Shown in pieces: positions 1 to 8,388 of a DNA stretch of 45,693 nt. The DNA is from Mycobacterium sp. 1423905.2 (lineage in GTDB: Bacteria; Actinomycetota; Actinomycetes; Mycobacteriales; Mycobacteriaceae), in assembly GCF_001673155.1 (NCBI RefSeq), contig NZ_LZLE01000352.1, positions 1 to 45,693 of the forward strand, given 5' to 3'. A model generated the notes under the pieces. The model worked only from the letters and a program-made list of their open reading frames with translations, did no database searches and was not told where the DNA came from. Every line of letters starts with the position of its first letter. Positions within the stretch are counted from its first letter, which is position 1. Made by a program: the position numbers and the translations under genes.

Positions 1-1
1 G

Positions 2-151
2 TTTCTGGGCACTACGGAAACCTGGGCCGACCTGCGACGCCGGGTGGGGGCGCTGGCCGGTGCCTTGAGCCGCCGAGTGAGTCGGCTGACTGGCCAGTTG
101 CGCGGTCAACTATGCCTTCCTTTCACATACGCACCGCTTGCGCCAGATTGA
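2..151 (+). pseudogene. Truncated FadD5-like acyl-CoA synthetase fragment, cut by the window edge
   Basis: The frame starting at base 2 stays open to a TGA at 149-151 and reads FLGTTETWADLRRRVGALAG, then ALSRR. This closely resembles the N-terminal part of fatty-acid CoA ligase FadD5 as I remember it, around TMTWADLRRRVAALAGALS. After about 23 residues the likeness stops and the frame ends some 26 codons later, so it is at best a remnant. In M. tuberculosis fadD5 heads the mce1 operon and is divergent from mce1R. Here the fragment lies on the same strand as mce1R, which does not fit that arrangement. The left part is outside the window. The call rests on one short recalled motif. Confidence 0.4.
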
Positions 152-280
152 TATTTGATAAAACATAGTGTTGCCCGGGTCACATTAATGGCCTGGGTGG
201 CCCTGTGACAAGACTTCGTTACCAGCTCAGTCCAGACCTGTAACAAACTCCGACTACACGAGAAAGTCCTGGCAGGCCCC

Positions 281-970
281 GTGAACGCACCTCTGTCGGC
301 TAAGCAGCGCAGCCGGCCGCTACGCCGCGCGCAACTGTCTGACGAAGTCGCCGGCCACCTCCGCGCAGCCATCATGTCCGGCACATTGCGGCCGGGCACC
401 TTCATCCGCTTGGACGAGACGGCGGCTCAGCTTGGGGTGAGCATCACGCCGGTGCGCGAGGCGCTGCTGAAGCTGCGCGGCGAGGGGATGGTGCAGCTGG
501 AACCGCACCGTGGCCACGTGGTGTTGCCGCTGACTCGTCAGGACATCGAAGACATCTTCTGGTTGCAGGCGACCATCGCCCGCGAGTTGGCGGCCGCGGC
601 CACTGCACGCATCTCCGATGTCGAGCTCGCAGAACTCGACCGCATCAACGATGGGTTGGAGTCGGCCGTCGCCGTCGGCGACACCGAGACCATCGCCTCG
701 CTCGAGTTCGCCTTCCATCGGGTGTTCAACCAGGCCAGCGGGCGGATCAAATTGGCGTGGTTCCTGTTCAATGCCGCGCGTTACATGCCCGCCCAGATGT
801 ACGCCGCCGACCCCGGGTGGGGGGTGGCCGCCGTCGACAACCATCGGCAGTTGATCGAGGCGTTGCGGCGACGCGACACCGCGGCGGTGATCGAGCACAC
901 CGTTTGGCAGTTCACCGACGCGGCTCGCCGGTTGACCGAGGCGCTGGATAAGACGGGGATCTTCAGTTAA
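281..970 (+). CDS. mce1R: GntR/FadR-type regulator, Mce1R homologue
   Basis: A 229-residue DNA-binding regulator of the FadR subfamily. A winged helix-turn-helix occupies about residues 17-80, with recognition region LDETAAQLGVSITPVREAL at 44-62. An FCD effector domain follows (about 88-215), with candidate metal ligands E142, H146, H188 and H206. In M. tuberculosis the homologue Rv0165c represses the mce1 lipid-import operon. Identity is supported by synteny: the next genes match Rv0164, Rv0163 and Rv0162c in order. The start is GTG at 281. Its stop overlaps the stop of the convergent SRPBCC gene by 4 bases. The expected fadD5 start is not seen upstream; a FadD5-like fragment lies there instead. 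Confidence 0.85.
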   Translation: MNAPLSAKQRSRPLRRAQLSDEVAGHLRAAIMSGTLRPGTFIRLDETAAQLGVSITPVREALLKLRGEGMVQLEPHRGHVVLPLTRQDIEDIFWLQATIARELAAAATARISDVELAELDRINDGLESAVAVGDTETIASLEFAFHRVFNQASGRIKLAWFLFNAARYMPAQMYAADPGWGVAAVDNHRQLIEALRRRDTAAVIEHTVWQFTDAARRLTEALDKTGIFS

Positions 971-1401
971 GCCAGCTGCTCGGCGCGCTGTTTGACGTTC
1001 GCGGCCAGGGCGTCGAGCACGTTGTTGAGCATCATCTTCACCATCGGCGCGGGCACCGGCATGCTCGGCTCGACGTCGATGTCCACGGTCAGCAGGCTGC
1101 TGGCACCGGTCGCCACCACACTGAACAGTTGCTCCTGTTTGGCGAACAGGTCGCCTTGCTGCATGACGGTCTGGATCTGGTTTTCCCCCGGGTAGTACAC
1201 CGCGTGGATATAGATGCCTTCGAGGCCGTTAATAGAGGTGTCCAGTCGCACCTGACTGGGACGGCCGTCGTCGTAGCGGGCGAGCACCCAGGCGCCTTTG
1301 ACTCCCTCGTTCCACTCCGGGTAGCGCTCGATGTCGGCGACGATGCCCATGATGGACTCGGCGTCCGCGGCGACCTCGACGGTCTTGCTCATAACTGCCA
1401 T
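967..1401 (-). CDS. SRPBCC-family protein, Rv0164 (TB18.5) homologue
   Basis: A 144-residue START/polyketide-cyclase-like helix-grip protein. It opens with MAVMSKTVEVAADAESIMGI and contains the motif DIERYPEWNEGVKG, typical of the SRPBCC fold, which encloses a hydrophobic ligand cavity. The sequence closely matches what I remember of M. tuberculosis Rv0164. The ligand is unknown; a lipid or other hydrophobic molecule is plausible from the fold. It lies 33 bases downstream of the thioesterase gene on the same strand, so the two probably form an operon. The start at 1401 is chosen because the Rv0164 family has an extra few residues before SKTVEV. Confidence 0.85.
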   Translation of the reverse strand: MAVMSKTVEVAADAESIMGIVADIERYPEWNEGVKGAWVLARYDDGRPSQVRLDTSINGLEGIYIHAVYYPGENQIQTVMQQGDLFAKQEQLFSVVATGASSLLTVDIDVEPSMPVPAPMVKMMLNNVLDALAANVKQRAEQLA

Positions 1402-1434
1402 TGGCGCAGCATACTGAATCGGCTGCGGCGGACC

Positions 1435-1911
1435 TTATTTCACGCACGCCGTCGACAACAGTGCGCGGATCTCCTCGGGGATCGGCACCGCTTTGCGGGT
1501 GGTCCGATCGACGTAGACGTGCACCCAGTGTCCCAGCGCGGTGATCGGTCGGTCGGCCTGCGGGCCGGTCTGGAAGACCCCGAGCCGATAGGTGACGCTG
1601 CTGCGTCCCAGCCGGGTGACTGCCAGCCCTACCTCCAGGCTTTCCGGGAAGCGCAGTTCGGAGAAGTATCGGCAACCCGATTCGGCCACGATGCCCAGCG
1701 CCGGGATGGTCAACGGGTCGGTGCCGGTGGTGACGTTGATCCAGGCGTTGATCGCGGTGTCGAACAGCTGGTAATAGACGGCGTTGTTGAGGTGGCCGAA
1801 CATGTCGTTGTCGGCCCAGCGGGTCAGCACCGGCCAGAGCACCGGGAAATCGGTGCTGGTGAGCTTGTCGGGTGCGGGTGGCACCGACGGGATTTCAGAC
1901 ACCTCAGCCAT
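1435..1911 (-). CDS. Acyl-CoA thioesterase, 4HBT hotdog fold (Rv0163 homologue)
   Basis: A 158-residue single hotdog-domain protein of the 4-hydroxybenzoyl-CoA thioesterase type. The motif RWADNDMFGHLNNAVYY near residues 31-47 contains the catalytic Asp and the helix that contacts CoA in this family. A later stretch, HWVHVYVDRTTRKAVPIP, is the usual closing strand. Expected role: hydrolysis of acyl-CoA to free acid and CoA in the cytosol; the acyl chain is not predictable. It is the first gene of a probable two-gene operon with the SRPBCC gene. Its ATG is only 14 bases from the ATG of the divergent alcohol dehydrogenase, so at least one promoter must lie inside a coding region. Confidence 0.85.
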   Translation of the reverse strand: MAEVSEIPSVPPAPDKLTSTDFPVLWPVLTRWADNDMFGHLNNAVYYQLFDTAINAWINVTTGTDPLTIPALGIVAESGCRYFSELRFPESLEVGLAVTRLGRSSVTYRLGVFQTGPQADRPITALGHWVHVYVDRTTRKAVPIPEEIRALLSTACVK

Positions 1912-1925
1912 GGTTGTATTCCAAC

Positions 1926-3032
1926 ATGATTCACATTCGGGGCGCGGTGCTGGACCGGATTGGCTCGCCTCGGCCGTATTCGCAATCGAGGCCGATCAGC
2001 GTCGGTGAGCTCGACCTGGACGGCCCGCAGCGCGACGAGGTCCTGGTTCGTATCGAGGCGGCCGGCGTCTGTCACTCCGATCTGTCGGTGGTCAACGGCA
2101 ACCGGGTGCGGCCGGTCCCGATGCTGCTGGGGCACGAGGCCGCCGGGGTCATCGAGGCGGTCGGCCCCGACGTGTCCGATGTCGCGGTCGGCCAGCGGGT
2201 GGTGTTGGTGTTTTTGCCGCGCTGCGGTCACTGCGTGGCCTGCGCGACCGAAGGCCTGACGCCGTGCGAGCCGGGCAGTGCGGCCAACACCGCCGGAACG
2301 CTGCTGGGCGGCGGCATTCGACTGGACCGCGGCGGCCATCCGGTGTTCCACCATCTGGGCGTGTCCGGCTTTGCGACGCACGCGGTGGTGAACCGGGCCA
2401 GTGTGGTGCCGGTACCTAAGGACGTGCCGCCGCAGGTCGCCGCACTGTTGGGATGTGCGGTGCTGACCGGCGGCGGCGCGGTCCTCAATGTGGGCACTCC
2501 ACGGCCGGGTCAAAGCGTGGCCGTCGTCGGGCTTGGCGGAGTCGGTATGGCGGCGGTGATCACCGCGCTGACGTATGAAAATGTGCGGGTGATCGGCGTC
2601 GACCAGTTGCCGGCGAAGCTTTCGGCCGCCGAAGCGCTCGGCGCCCACGAGACGTACACCCCGCAGCAGGCCGCCGACGCCGGGGTCAAGGCCGCCGTGG
2701 TCATCGAAGCGGTCGGGCATCCGGCCGCGCTGGAGACGTCGATCGGATTGACCGCGCCCGGCGGGCGCACCATCACGGTCGGGCTGCCGCCGCCCAGTGC
2801 GCGAATCAGTGTGTCGCCGTTGGGGTTCGTCGCCGAGGGGCGTTCGTTGATCGGCAGCTACCTGGGATCGGCGGTACCCAGCCGCGACATCCCGCGGTTC
2901 GTCGAGTTATGGCAGTCGGGGCGGCTACCGGTCGAGGCGTTGGTGTCCTCGCAGATCCGGCTGGACGACATCAACGCGGCCATGGATCACCTGGCCGACG
3001 GCACAGCGGTGCGCCAGCTCATCACGTTCTGA
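1926..3032 (+). CDS. adhE1: Zinc-dependent alcohol dehydrogenase, AdhE1 (Rv0162c) homologue
   Basis: A 368-residue medium-chain dehydrogenase/reductase. Catalytic zinc ligands are C49, H70-E71 (GHEAAG) and C177. The structural zinc loop has four cysteines at 100, 103, 106 and 114. The Rossmann motif GLGGVG is at 202-207. It should oxidise an alcohol, or reduce an aldehyde, with NAD(P). The frame is open further upstream to 1872, but that part overlaps the divergent thioesterase gene. The family begins near MIHIRGAVLDRIG, so ATG 1926 is preferred. It converges on the hypothetical gene ending at 3042 with a gap of 9 bases. Confidence 0.85.
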   Translation: MIHIRGAVLDRIGSPRPYSQSRPISVGELDLDGPQRDEVLVRIEAAGVCHSDLSVVNGNRVRPVPMLLGHEAAGVIEAVGPDVSDVAVGQRVVLVFLPRCGHCVACATEGLTPCEPGSAANTAGTLLGGGIRLDRGGHPVFHHLGVSGFATHAVVNRASVVPVPKDVPPQVAALLGCAVLTGGGAVLNVGTPRPGQSVAVVGLGGVGMAAVITALTYENVRVIGVDQLPAKLSAAEALGAHETYTPQQAADAGVKAAVVIEAVGHPAALETSIGLTAPGGRTITVGLPPPSARISVSPLGFVAEGRSLIGSYLGSAVPSRDIPRFVELWQSGRLPVEALVSSQIRLDDINAAMDHLADGTAVRQLITF

Positions 3033-3041
3033 GTCGGTCGG

Positions 3042-3626
3042 CTAGCCCTGCCACGCCGCGTCGGTGAGCAGGGTCTCGGTCAGATCAAGGCTGGCGCAAT
3101 CGATTCCGGCTGCGGTCAGCGCCTGCAGTTTGAACGCGCGGGCGGCCGCGCTGAGCACGTGTTGTGCTCTGGTAAGTCCCCGGTCGACCCCGAGCGGCCA
3201 CCCCTCACCCCATAGGGCAACTTCGGTGAGCCGGTGATCCAACGCCTTGCGAACCCGGTCCCGAACACAATTGTGGGCGGAGAACGCCTCGACGCCCACG
3301 GCCAGACTGTGGCTCGAGGCGCCCAGCCGTGACTCCATCTCCACCGGTTGCAGGCCGAGGATGCGCAGCGGCCGGGTGTCGCAGCCGTGCGGCAACAGCA
3401 CGGCCACTTCCCAGCCCGCCATCGCCCGGTCATAGAGCCAACCTCCGGCCGATCGCACGACGTCGATGGCGTTGGTGGCCACGACGTCGAGCTGATACCG
3501 CAGACATTCGCCGTCGGGACGGGGTGAGCGCGCAGTACGCGTCCGAGTGCTTACCGAAGTGACCATCAATCCGTTCCTCTGCCACACCAGGACCGGTGCG
3601 CTGAGTGTGGCTGTCGCGCTCGTCAT
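3042..3626 (-). CDS. Conserved-type hypothetical protein
   Basis: A 194-residue protein that I cannot assign to a named family. It has no signal peptide or membrane segment. The middle (residues 48-95) is rich in hydrophobic and aromatic residues, including a WLYDRAMAGWEVAVLLPHG stretch, and the C-terminal third is helical. A later start at ATG 3566 (MVTSVSTRT) is possible. One copy of the 27-bp GTGACACTTT-N8-TTTGTAAAG motif lies 46 bases upstream of the start, so it may share a regulator with the thioesterase/SMP-30 operons. It is downstream of, and on the same strand as, the CoA-transferase gene. Confidence 0.6.
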   Translation of the reverse strand: MTSATATLSAPVLVWQRNGLMVTSVSTRTRTARSPRPDGECLRYQLDVVATNAIDVVRSAGGWLYDRAMAGWEVAVLLPHGCDTRPLRILGLQPVEMESRLGASSHSLAVGVEAFSAHNCVRDRVRKALDHRLTEVALWGEGWPLGVDRGLTRAQHVLSAAARAFKLQALTAAGIDCASLDLTETLLTDAAWQG

Positions 3627-3672
3627 AGGCTGTCGCCGCGTCCGCCCGAAGGGCGGCGGCTCTCCGGCTAGC

Positions 3673-3699
3673 GTGACACTTTTGTCCGGATTTGTAAAG
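3673..3699 (+). promoter_or_regulatory. 27-bp repeated motif, copy A
   Basis: Reads GTGACACTTT, eight variable bases (TGTCCGGA), then TTTGTAAAG, preceded by GC. It lies between the stop of the CoA-transferase and the start of the hypothetical gene (3626, minus strand). Relative to that gene it is reversed. The same 19 fixed bases recur at 10227 and 10299. It is probably a protein-binding site; the regulator is not known. Confidence 0.6.
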
Positions 3700-3713
3700 G
3701 TTCGGCGGCTGGG

Positions 3714-4883
3714 TCAACGGTCGCGGCGCGCGGCGATTCCGGCCAGGATTTCCTCGGTGTGCTCACCGAGTTTCGGTGCAGCGCTGCGGGGTGTCCACGG
3801 CGTGCCGTGGAAATCGGCAGGTGTTGCGACCATCGGCACGCTGGCGTCCGCGTCGGGGACATCGACGATGCCGCCCGCTGCATGGAACTGTTCGTCGGCC
3901 ACTACGTCTTCCAGAGAGTTGATCGGCGACCAGAAGAAGTCAGGCTCAGCGGCGAAGACTTGGGCCCACTCGTCGAGCGTCTTGGTGGCGAAAATCCGGT
4001 CCAACTCCGCGATCAATCCGACGGCGTTCTGAGCCCGGGAGCGGGCGTCGGCGTAGTGGACGTCGGTCAACCAGTCGGGTCGCTCGACGGCGCGGCACAA
4101 GGCGGGCCAATGCCGGTCGACTTCCAGTCCCACGATCCAGAAGCGCCGCCCGTCGCTCGCGGCGTAGTTGTTCATGCACGGGTTGCCCATCGTCTCCCGT
4201 TGCCCGATGGCAACGGGCTGACCAGTGAGCAGATAGGTGTTGAGGTCGAAGCTCACCGTGTAGGCGCCTTGCCGGTAGAGCGACGTGCTGACGAGTTGGC
4301 CCGCTCCGGTGCGCGCGCGGGCCAGCAGGGCCGCGCATACCGCGGCGGCCAGACTCATGCCGGCCGAGTGATCACCCATACCGCCGCGCTGAAATGGAGG
4401 TGTGTCGCCCGGGCGGGTGAGCAGGTGGGCGACACCGGCGCGGGCCCAGAACGCCGCGACGTCATAGGCGGCGCGGTCGGCGTCCGGACCAGTTTCGCCA
4501 TAGCCGGTGATCAGTCCGTACACCAGGTGGGGATGATTCCCGGCTATCGATTCGTAATCCAGGCCCAGGCGCCGCAACGCCCCGGGCCGTACGTTGGTGA
4601 CGAAAACGTCTGCGTCGGCGAGTAATTCGAGTGCCGTGTCGCGGCCGTCGTCGGTGGTGAGGTCGAGCACGATGCTGCGCTTGGAGCGGTTGTCCATCTC
4701 GAAGGGCGGGTTGACTCCCAAGTCGCAACCCAGCATGCGGCCGAACAATCGGCCCGGGTCACCGGTCGGCGGTTCGATTTTGATGACGTCGGCACCCCAG
4801 TCGGCCATGATCGCGGCCGCAGCCGGCCCCGCCACCCACACTCCGAGCTCGACAACTTTGACGCCCTCTAACGGTCCCGGCAT
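3714..4883 (-). CDS. Family III CoA-transferase (CaiB/BaiF)
   Basis: A 389-residue formyl-CoA transferase-like enzyme. It has the N-terminal motif GVKVVELGVWVAGPAAAAIM, the nucleotide-binding region ADWGADVIKIEPP at 28-38, and the catalytic aspartate D171 in RGGMGDHSAG. Family members move CoA between a carboxylic acid and an acyl-CoA through an Asp-anhydride intermediate. The substrate here is not evident. Full length, with no sign of damage. It starts at ATG 4883, 22 bases from the end of the 13E12-type gene on the same strand. Its place in a cluster of acyl-CoA enzymes suggests activation of a catabolic acid. Confidence 0.85.
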   Translation of the reverse strand: MPGPLEGVKVVELGVWVAGPAAAAIMADWGADVIKIEPPTGDPGRLFGRMLGCDLGVNPPFEMDNRSKRSIVLDLTTDDGRDTALELLADADVFVTNVRPGALRRLGLDYESIAGNHPHLVYGLITGYGETGPDADRAAYDVAAFWARAGVAHLLTRPGDTPPFQRGGMGDHSAGMSLAAAVCAALLARARTGAGQLVSTSLYRQGAYTVSFDLNTYLLTGQPVAIGQRETMGNPCMNNYAASDGRRFWIVGLEVDRHWPALCRAVERPDWLTDVHYADARSRAQNAVGLIAELDRIFATKTLDEWAQVFAAEPDFFWSPINSLEDVVADEQFHAAGGIVDVPDADASVPMVATPADFHGTPWTPRSAAPKLGEHTEEILAGIAARRDR

Positions 4884-4905
4884 GGTGGCACCCTAATCAG
4901 CCGCC

Positions 4906-6492
4906 TCAAAAGGGAGGTTCGTCGGGTGGGGGGTCTGGTGCGGGTTCAGCGGGCCGCCAGTCGGGCGGGAGTTCTTCGGGTTCGCGCGGGTCGTTGACCC
5001 AGCTGCAGAAGGGACTGGTGCTGGGGCCGCCCATGAACGCAAAGAGCATGTCCCGCATGTGATTACGGAAGCGGCGTGCGGCGATCTCTTCTTCGCGGGC
5101 CTGCTGCAGGTAGCGGCGCGCTTCATTCATTGGCCGCTGTTCACGGTTATGCCTGCGCTGGGCGGCGATGCGAGTGCTGCGCCGTTGGGCTCGGCTGCGT
5201 TTGACCGGCACTGGTGGCGCACAGGCCGGGGGACGCGCCTGCGGGAAGAGATCTAGCCCCGCTGGGACCGTGCGGTACGTGCGCCCAATCGGTGACGTCC
5301 AGATGACGGTGCCATCGATCAGCTGTTCGTCACGCCAGCCACCAAAGGTCTTGAGCCGGTGATGCAGCCGGCACAAGCACTTCATGTTTTCGAAGACCGT
5401 GCCGCCGCCCGCATTCGGGTCTTGGTGGTTGAACGGCACCGTATGGTCGAGGTCGCAGACGACAGCCGGACGGCTACACCCGGGGAACCGACACGTCAGG
5501 TCCCGGCACCGGACCGCGCGTTCCAGCGCCGCCGAAGGCTGATACCGCAACGCCTCGGCCGCACTAGTCAACGGATTGACCGTATGCAGCGACGCCGTGG
5601 CCGCCAACTGGCGCACTTGCTCTGCATCGATGATTCCGTAGCCCTCGAGGTAACCGGGTCGCTCGCTGTCGCCCAGCACGGTCTGGTCGGTTGCGACCAC
5701 GTTGACCACCACCCGCACTGCGCCTGACTCGATGCAGTCACCTGCTTTGGCCGGGCAGTCCGGCTGACCGCACGTACACGCCAAAGCGCGGCCTTCGGCC
5801 AAGGCGGACAGCGCATCGGCTCGACGCTGATCCAGCGTGCGCGGATCGGCAGCACACACCTGGGTGGCTAATTGCGACAGTCGCCGATCAAACGCCGTGG
5901 CCGCCACCGCGGCGACCCGCCCATACACTTCGGCCATCCCGTCGTCGGCGGCGGTGATTGCGATATGGCGATCCTGATCCGCAGTCTCCCGGCGCTCACG
6001 CGCGGCGTCCGGATCCATGACACGCACCGTGGCATCCACCGCATTGACGATGCGGCGCTTCGACCACCCACGCCAGGAAGCGATCCGCGCGACCAGCGAC
6101 TCATCGACCGCCGCCATGACCCTTGCGTCAGTGATCAGATCGGTCCCTCCGATGATCAGTCGTACTGTGCGCCAATCGGTACCGCCTCGCGCCAGCAGCG
6201 CCCCGATCTTGGGCAATCGGGTATCGAGCGCTTCCGCATCGCTCACCACATAGCTCGCTGCCGCCAGCGACAGATTCATCACCGCGGCCACCTCGGCCGC
6301 GGTCTGCTCGAAGGCCCCGATGTCGGCATAGCCGCCGTGCTCGTCGGCGCGTTCGGCGGCATCCAGGCGCCTCCGTAACAAAGCCGCCACTGCCGCCATC
6401 CGCTGCGCCATCAACACCGACTCGTGTTGATATGTCGACGCGATGACGGCCACCAATGCTTCCGGGCCGAACGTACGCATCGATTCGAACAT
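4906..6492 (-). CDS. 13E12-repeat-family protein, DUF222 plus HNH endonuclease domain
   Basis: A 528-residue member of the mycobacterial REP13E12 family. The N-terminal DUF222 region starts MFESM and contains AQRMAAVAALL. A C-terminal HNH zinc domain covers about residues 334-378: paired cysteines in CRFPGC, the HNH core LDHTVPF, and CLCRLHH. A basic, then proline- and acid-rich tail follows. Family members are often multicopy. In M. tuberculosis some serve as phage attachment targets, and enzymatic activity is little studied. The frame is open up to 6645, but that overlaps the divergent DUF427 gene. ATG 6525 is also possible; 6492 gives the family's usual start. Confidence 0.8.
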   Translation of the reverse strand: MFESMRTFGPEALVAVIASTYQHESVLMAQRMAAVAALLRRRLDAAERADEHGGYADIGAFEQTAAEVAAVMNLSLAAASYVVSDAEALDTRLPKIGALLARGGTDWRTVRLIIGGTDLITDARVMAAVDESLVARIASWRGWSKRRIVNAVDATVRVMDPDAARERRETADQDRHIAITAADDGMAEVYGRVAAVAATAFDRRLSQLATQVCAADPRTLDQRRADALSALAEGRALACTCGQPDCPAKAGDCIESGAVRVVVNVVATDQTVLGDSERPGYLEGYGIIDAEQVRQLAATASLHTVNPLTSAAEALRYQPSAALERAVRCRDLTCRFPGCSRPAVVCDLDHTVPFNHQDPNAGGGTVFENMKCLCRLHHRLKTFGGWRDEQLIDGTVIWTSPIGRTYRTVPAGLDLFPQARPPACAPPVPVKRSRAQRRSTRIAAQRRHNREQRPMNEARRYLQQAREEEIAARRFRNHMRDMLFAFMGGPSTSPFCSWVNDPREPEELPPDWRPAEPAPDPPPDEPPF

Positions 6493-6575
6493 GTTTTCGA
6501 TTGTAACTGCGGCTACTGACAACATCGCGTGCCGACCACTCCTGCGAGACTGGAAACCGTTGCCGCCGTGCGAGG

Positions 6576-6582
6576 AGGAGCT
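6576..6582 (+). promoter_or_regulatory. Strong ribosome binding site of the DUF427 gene
   Basis: The bases GAGGAGG/AGGAGCT lie within about 8-14 bases of ATG 6590. This fixes the DUF427 start and argues that the divergent 13E12-type gene begins further left than its longest open frame. Confidence 0.5.
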
Positions 6583-6589
6583 GTAGATC

Positions 6590-7249
6590 ATGAGCCTGGT
6601 AGCCGGACGCGGTCCCCTCAGCGCCGACCCCACCGGTTGGTTCACCCCGCCGATCCCCGCCGACGTCGTCTACATCGAACCGCACCCGCGTCGGGTACAA
6701 GCGTTCCGGAACGGCCGCTGCGTCATCGACACCGAACAGGCGCTCCTGGTGCACCGCCGAAATCAACCGCTCAGCTACGCCTTCCCCGCCGACGCTGTCA
6801 CCGACCTACCCAGTGAACCGGAACCGAACGCCCCAGGATTCGTTCATGTCCCATGGCAAGCCGTGGACACCTGGCTGGAAGAAGGACGCCAGCTCGTCCA
6901 CTACCCACCCAACCCCTATCACCGGGTCGACTGCCGCCCCACCACGCGCAGGCTGCGGGTGTCCGTAGGTGACACCGAGTTGGTCGACACCGACGACACG
7001 GTCATCGTCTTCGAAACGGCGCTTGCCCCGGTGCTTTACGTAGATCCCAAACACGTCCGCACCGATCTGCTGCGGCCGTCGAGCACCTCGAGCTACTGCA
7101 ATTACAAAGGCACCGCGACGTACTGGTCCACCGACGACACCGAAGACGTCGCCTGGAGCTACCACGATCCACTGCCGGAAAGTGTTGCGATCAAGAGTTT
7201 TCTAAGCTTCGACGCCAGCCGCGTTCAGGTCTTCGCCGAACTTCCATAA
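6590..7249 (+). CDS. DUF427 protein with duplicated domain
   Basis: A 219-residue protein made of two DUF427-like halves. Residues about 27-65 resemble the first strands of the fold (RRVQAFRNGRCVIDT). The complete second half, about 119-219, contains the conserved core SSYCNYKGTATYWS. DUF427 proteins form small beta-barrels of unknown biochemical role. A single-domain relative lies at 45142-45522 with the core TSYCPFKGEANYYS. The first half lacks that Cys-Lys-Gly core and may be structural only. Its last 25 bases overlap the convergent acyl-CoA dehydrogenase gene. Confidence 0.8.
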   Translation: MSLVAGRGPLSADPTGWFTPPIPADVVYIEPHPRRVQAFRNGRCVIDTEQALLVHRRNQPLSYAFPADAVTDLPSEPEPNAPGFVHVPWQAVDTWLEEGRQLVHYPPNPYHRVDCRPTTRRLRVSVGDTELVDTDDTVIVFETALAPVLYVDPKHVRTDLLRPSSTSSYCNYKGTATYWSTDDTEDVAWSYHDPLPESVAIKSFLSFDASRVQVFAELP

Positions 7250-8388
7250 CTGGGCCGCCCCAGCCCGAGGTGATGCTGGGCGATCATGTTGCGGAAGACC
7301 TCGAGCGTCCCGCCATAGATTCCCATCGGCAACGACAATCGGAAGATCGCTTCCACGACGCCGTCCCCCACGGCGCCGTCGGCGTCCGCGGGTAATGCCG
7401 ACACCGAACCCAAGACATCCATCAGGTCGATGGAGATGTCACGCATCGTCTGGCCGATCGCCACCCGCCCGAACATGCCCGGAGTGGACAGTGCGGCTTC
7501 CATCCGGGCGTAGCTGCGTCCCAACCGGTGCCGCACGGATTCGTCCTCGCTGCCCACCACGAGTGCGGCGACGGTGTCCACCGCTTCGGCCATCAGCATG
7601 CCGTGACCGGCCATCGCCGCAACGTCTTGCAGCCCATGGTCTTCGGGGTCGGTCATACCGTGCTCGGCGTCCAGCGCCGCCCGCATCACCGTCCACCCGC
7701 CGTTGACTTCACCGATTCGGTAGCGGTCGTCGACTCGCACGTCGCTGTAGTAGACGATGTTGGTGCGGTCTCCGTCGAGCGTCCGGATGCCTTGTATTTC
7801 AATGCCGGGCGTATCCAGTGGCACCAGGAACATAGTGAGGTTCTTGTGTTTCGGTGCTTGCTGGTCGGTGTTGGTGAGCAGGAAGACGTACTTGGCGTTC
7901 TGCGCGTTCGAGGTGAACATCTTCGACCCGTTGATCACCCAGCCCGCACCGTCGCGGACCGCTCTGGTCTTGCAGGTGGCGACATCGGAGCCGCCTTCTG
8001 GCTCGGTGTAACCCAGGCACAACCGGATGTGCCCGGACAGCACCCCCGGCAGGACCGCGTCGCACAACTCCGGGCTAGCGAACTGCTGCACCAAGCGGGC
8101 GACCACCGACGTGGTCCCCCAGTGATACCAAGGCGTGTGCGCCCGGCCGATCTCGAGGTTGAAGATGCGACGACGAACGGCGCTGAAGCCGCCTTCGGAT
8201 TCCAGCCGCCAATCCGAGGCCAGATATCCCGCCTCCCCCAACGCCAAATGCACCTTCTCATCGAAATTTTCGCCGAATTCACGGTTGCGCTGGCGCACCT
8301 CGTCGGTGACGTGCTTGGTGACGAAGGCACGCGTTTCGGACAGGAAGGCCTCGTCTTCGGCGGAGAGCGTGACCCGGGCGAAGTCCAT
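7225..8388 (-). CDS. Acyl-CoA dehydrogenase
   Basis: A 387-residue FAD-dependent acyl-CoA dehydrogenase of usual family length. The middle-domain signature is LGYTEPEGGSDVATCKTRAV, followed by GWVINGSKMFTSNA. The C-terminal motif IYGGTLEVFRNMIAQHHLGL interacts with FAD in this family. It should introduce an alpha-beta double bond into an acyl-CoA and pass electrons to ETF; the substrate is unknown. It is the third gene of a tight minus-strand operon. Its ATG directly abuts the stop of the LLM oxidoreductase gene, which suggests translational coupling. Confidence 0.88.
   Translation of the reverse strand: MDFARVTLSAEDEAFLSETRAFVTKHVTDEVRQRNREFGENFDEKVHLALGEAGYLASDWRLESEGGFSAVRRRIFNLEIGRAHTPWYHWGTTSVVARLVQQFASPELCDAVLPGVLSGHIRLCLGYTEPEGGSDVATCKTRAVRDGAGWVINGSKMFTSNAQNAKYVFLLTNTDQQAPKHKNLTMFLVPLDTPGIEIQGIRTLDGDRTNIVYYSDVRVDDRYRIGEVNGGWTVMRAALDAEHGMTDPEDHGLQDVAAMAGHGMLMAEAVDTVAALVVGSEDESVRHRLGRSYARMEAALSTPGMFGRVAIGQTMRDISIDLMDVLGSVSALPADADGAVGDGVVEAIFRLSLPMGIYGGTLEVFRNMIAQHHLGLGRPSYGSSAKT

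Noticed and set aside
155..190. Possible mce1R promoter (TTGATA and TAGTGT)
   Set aside because: The hexamers cannot be spaced correctly with respect to each other, and no other pair is convincing.
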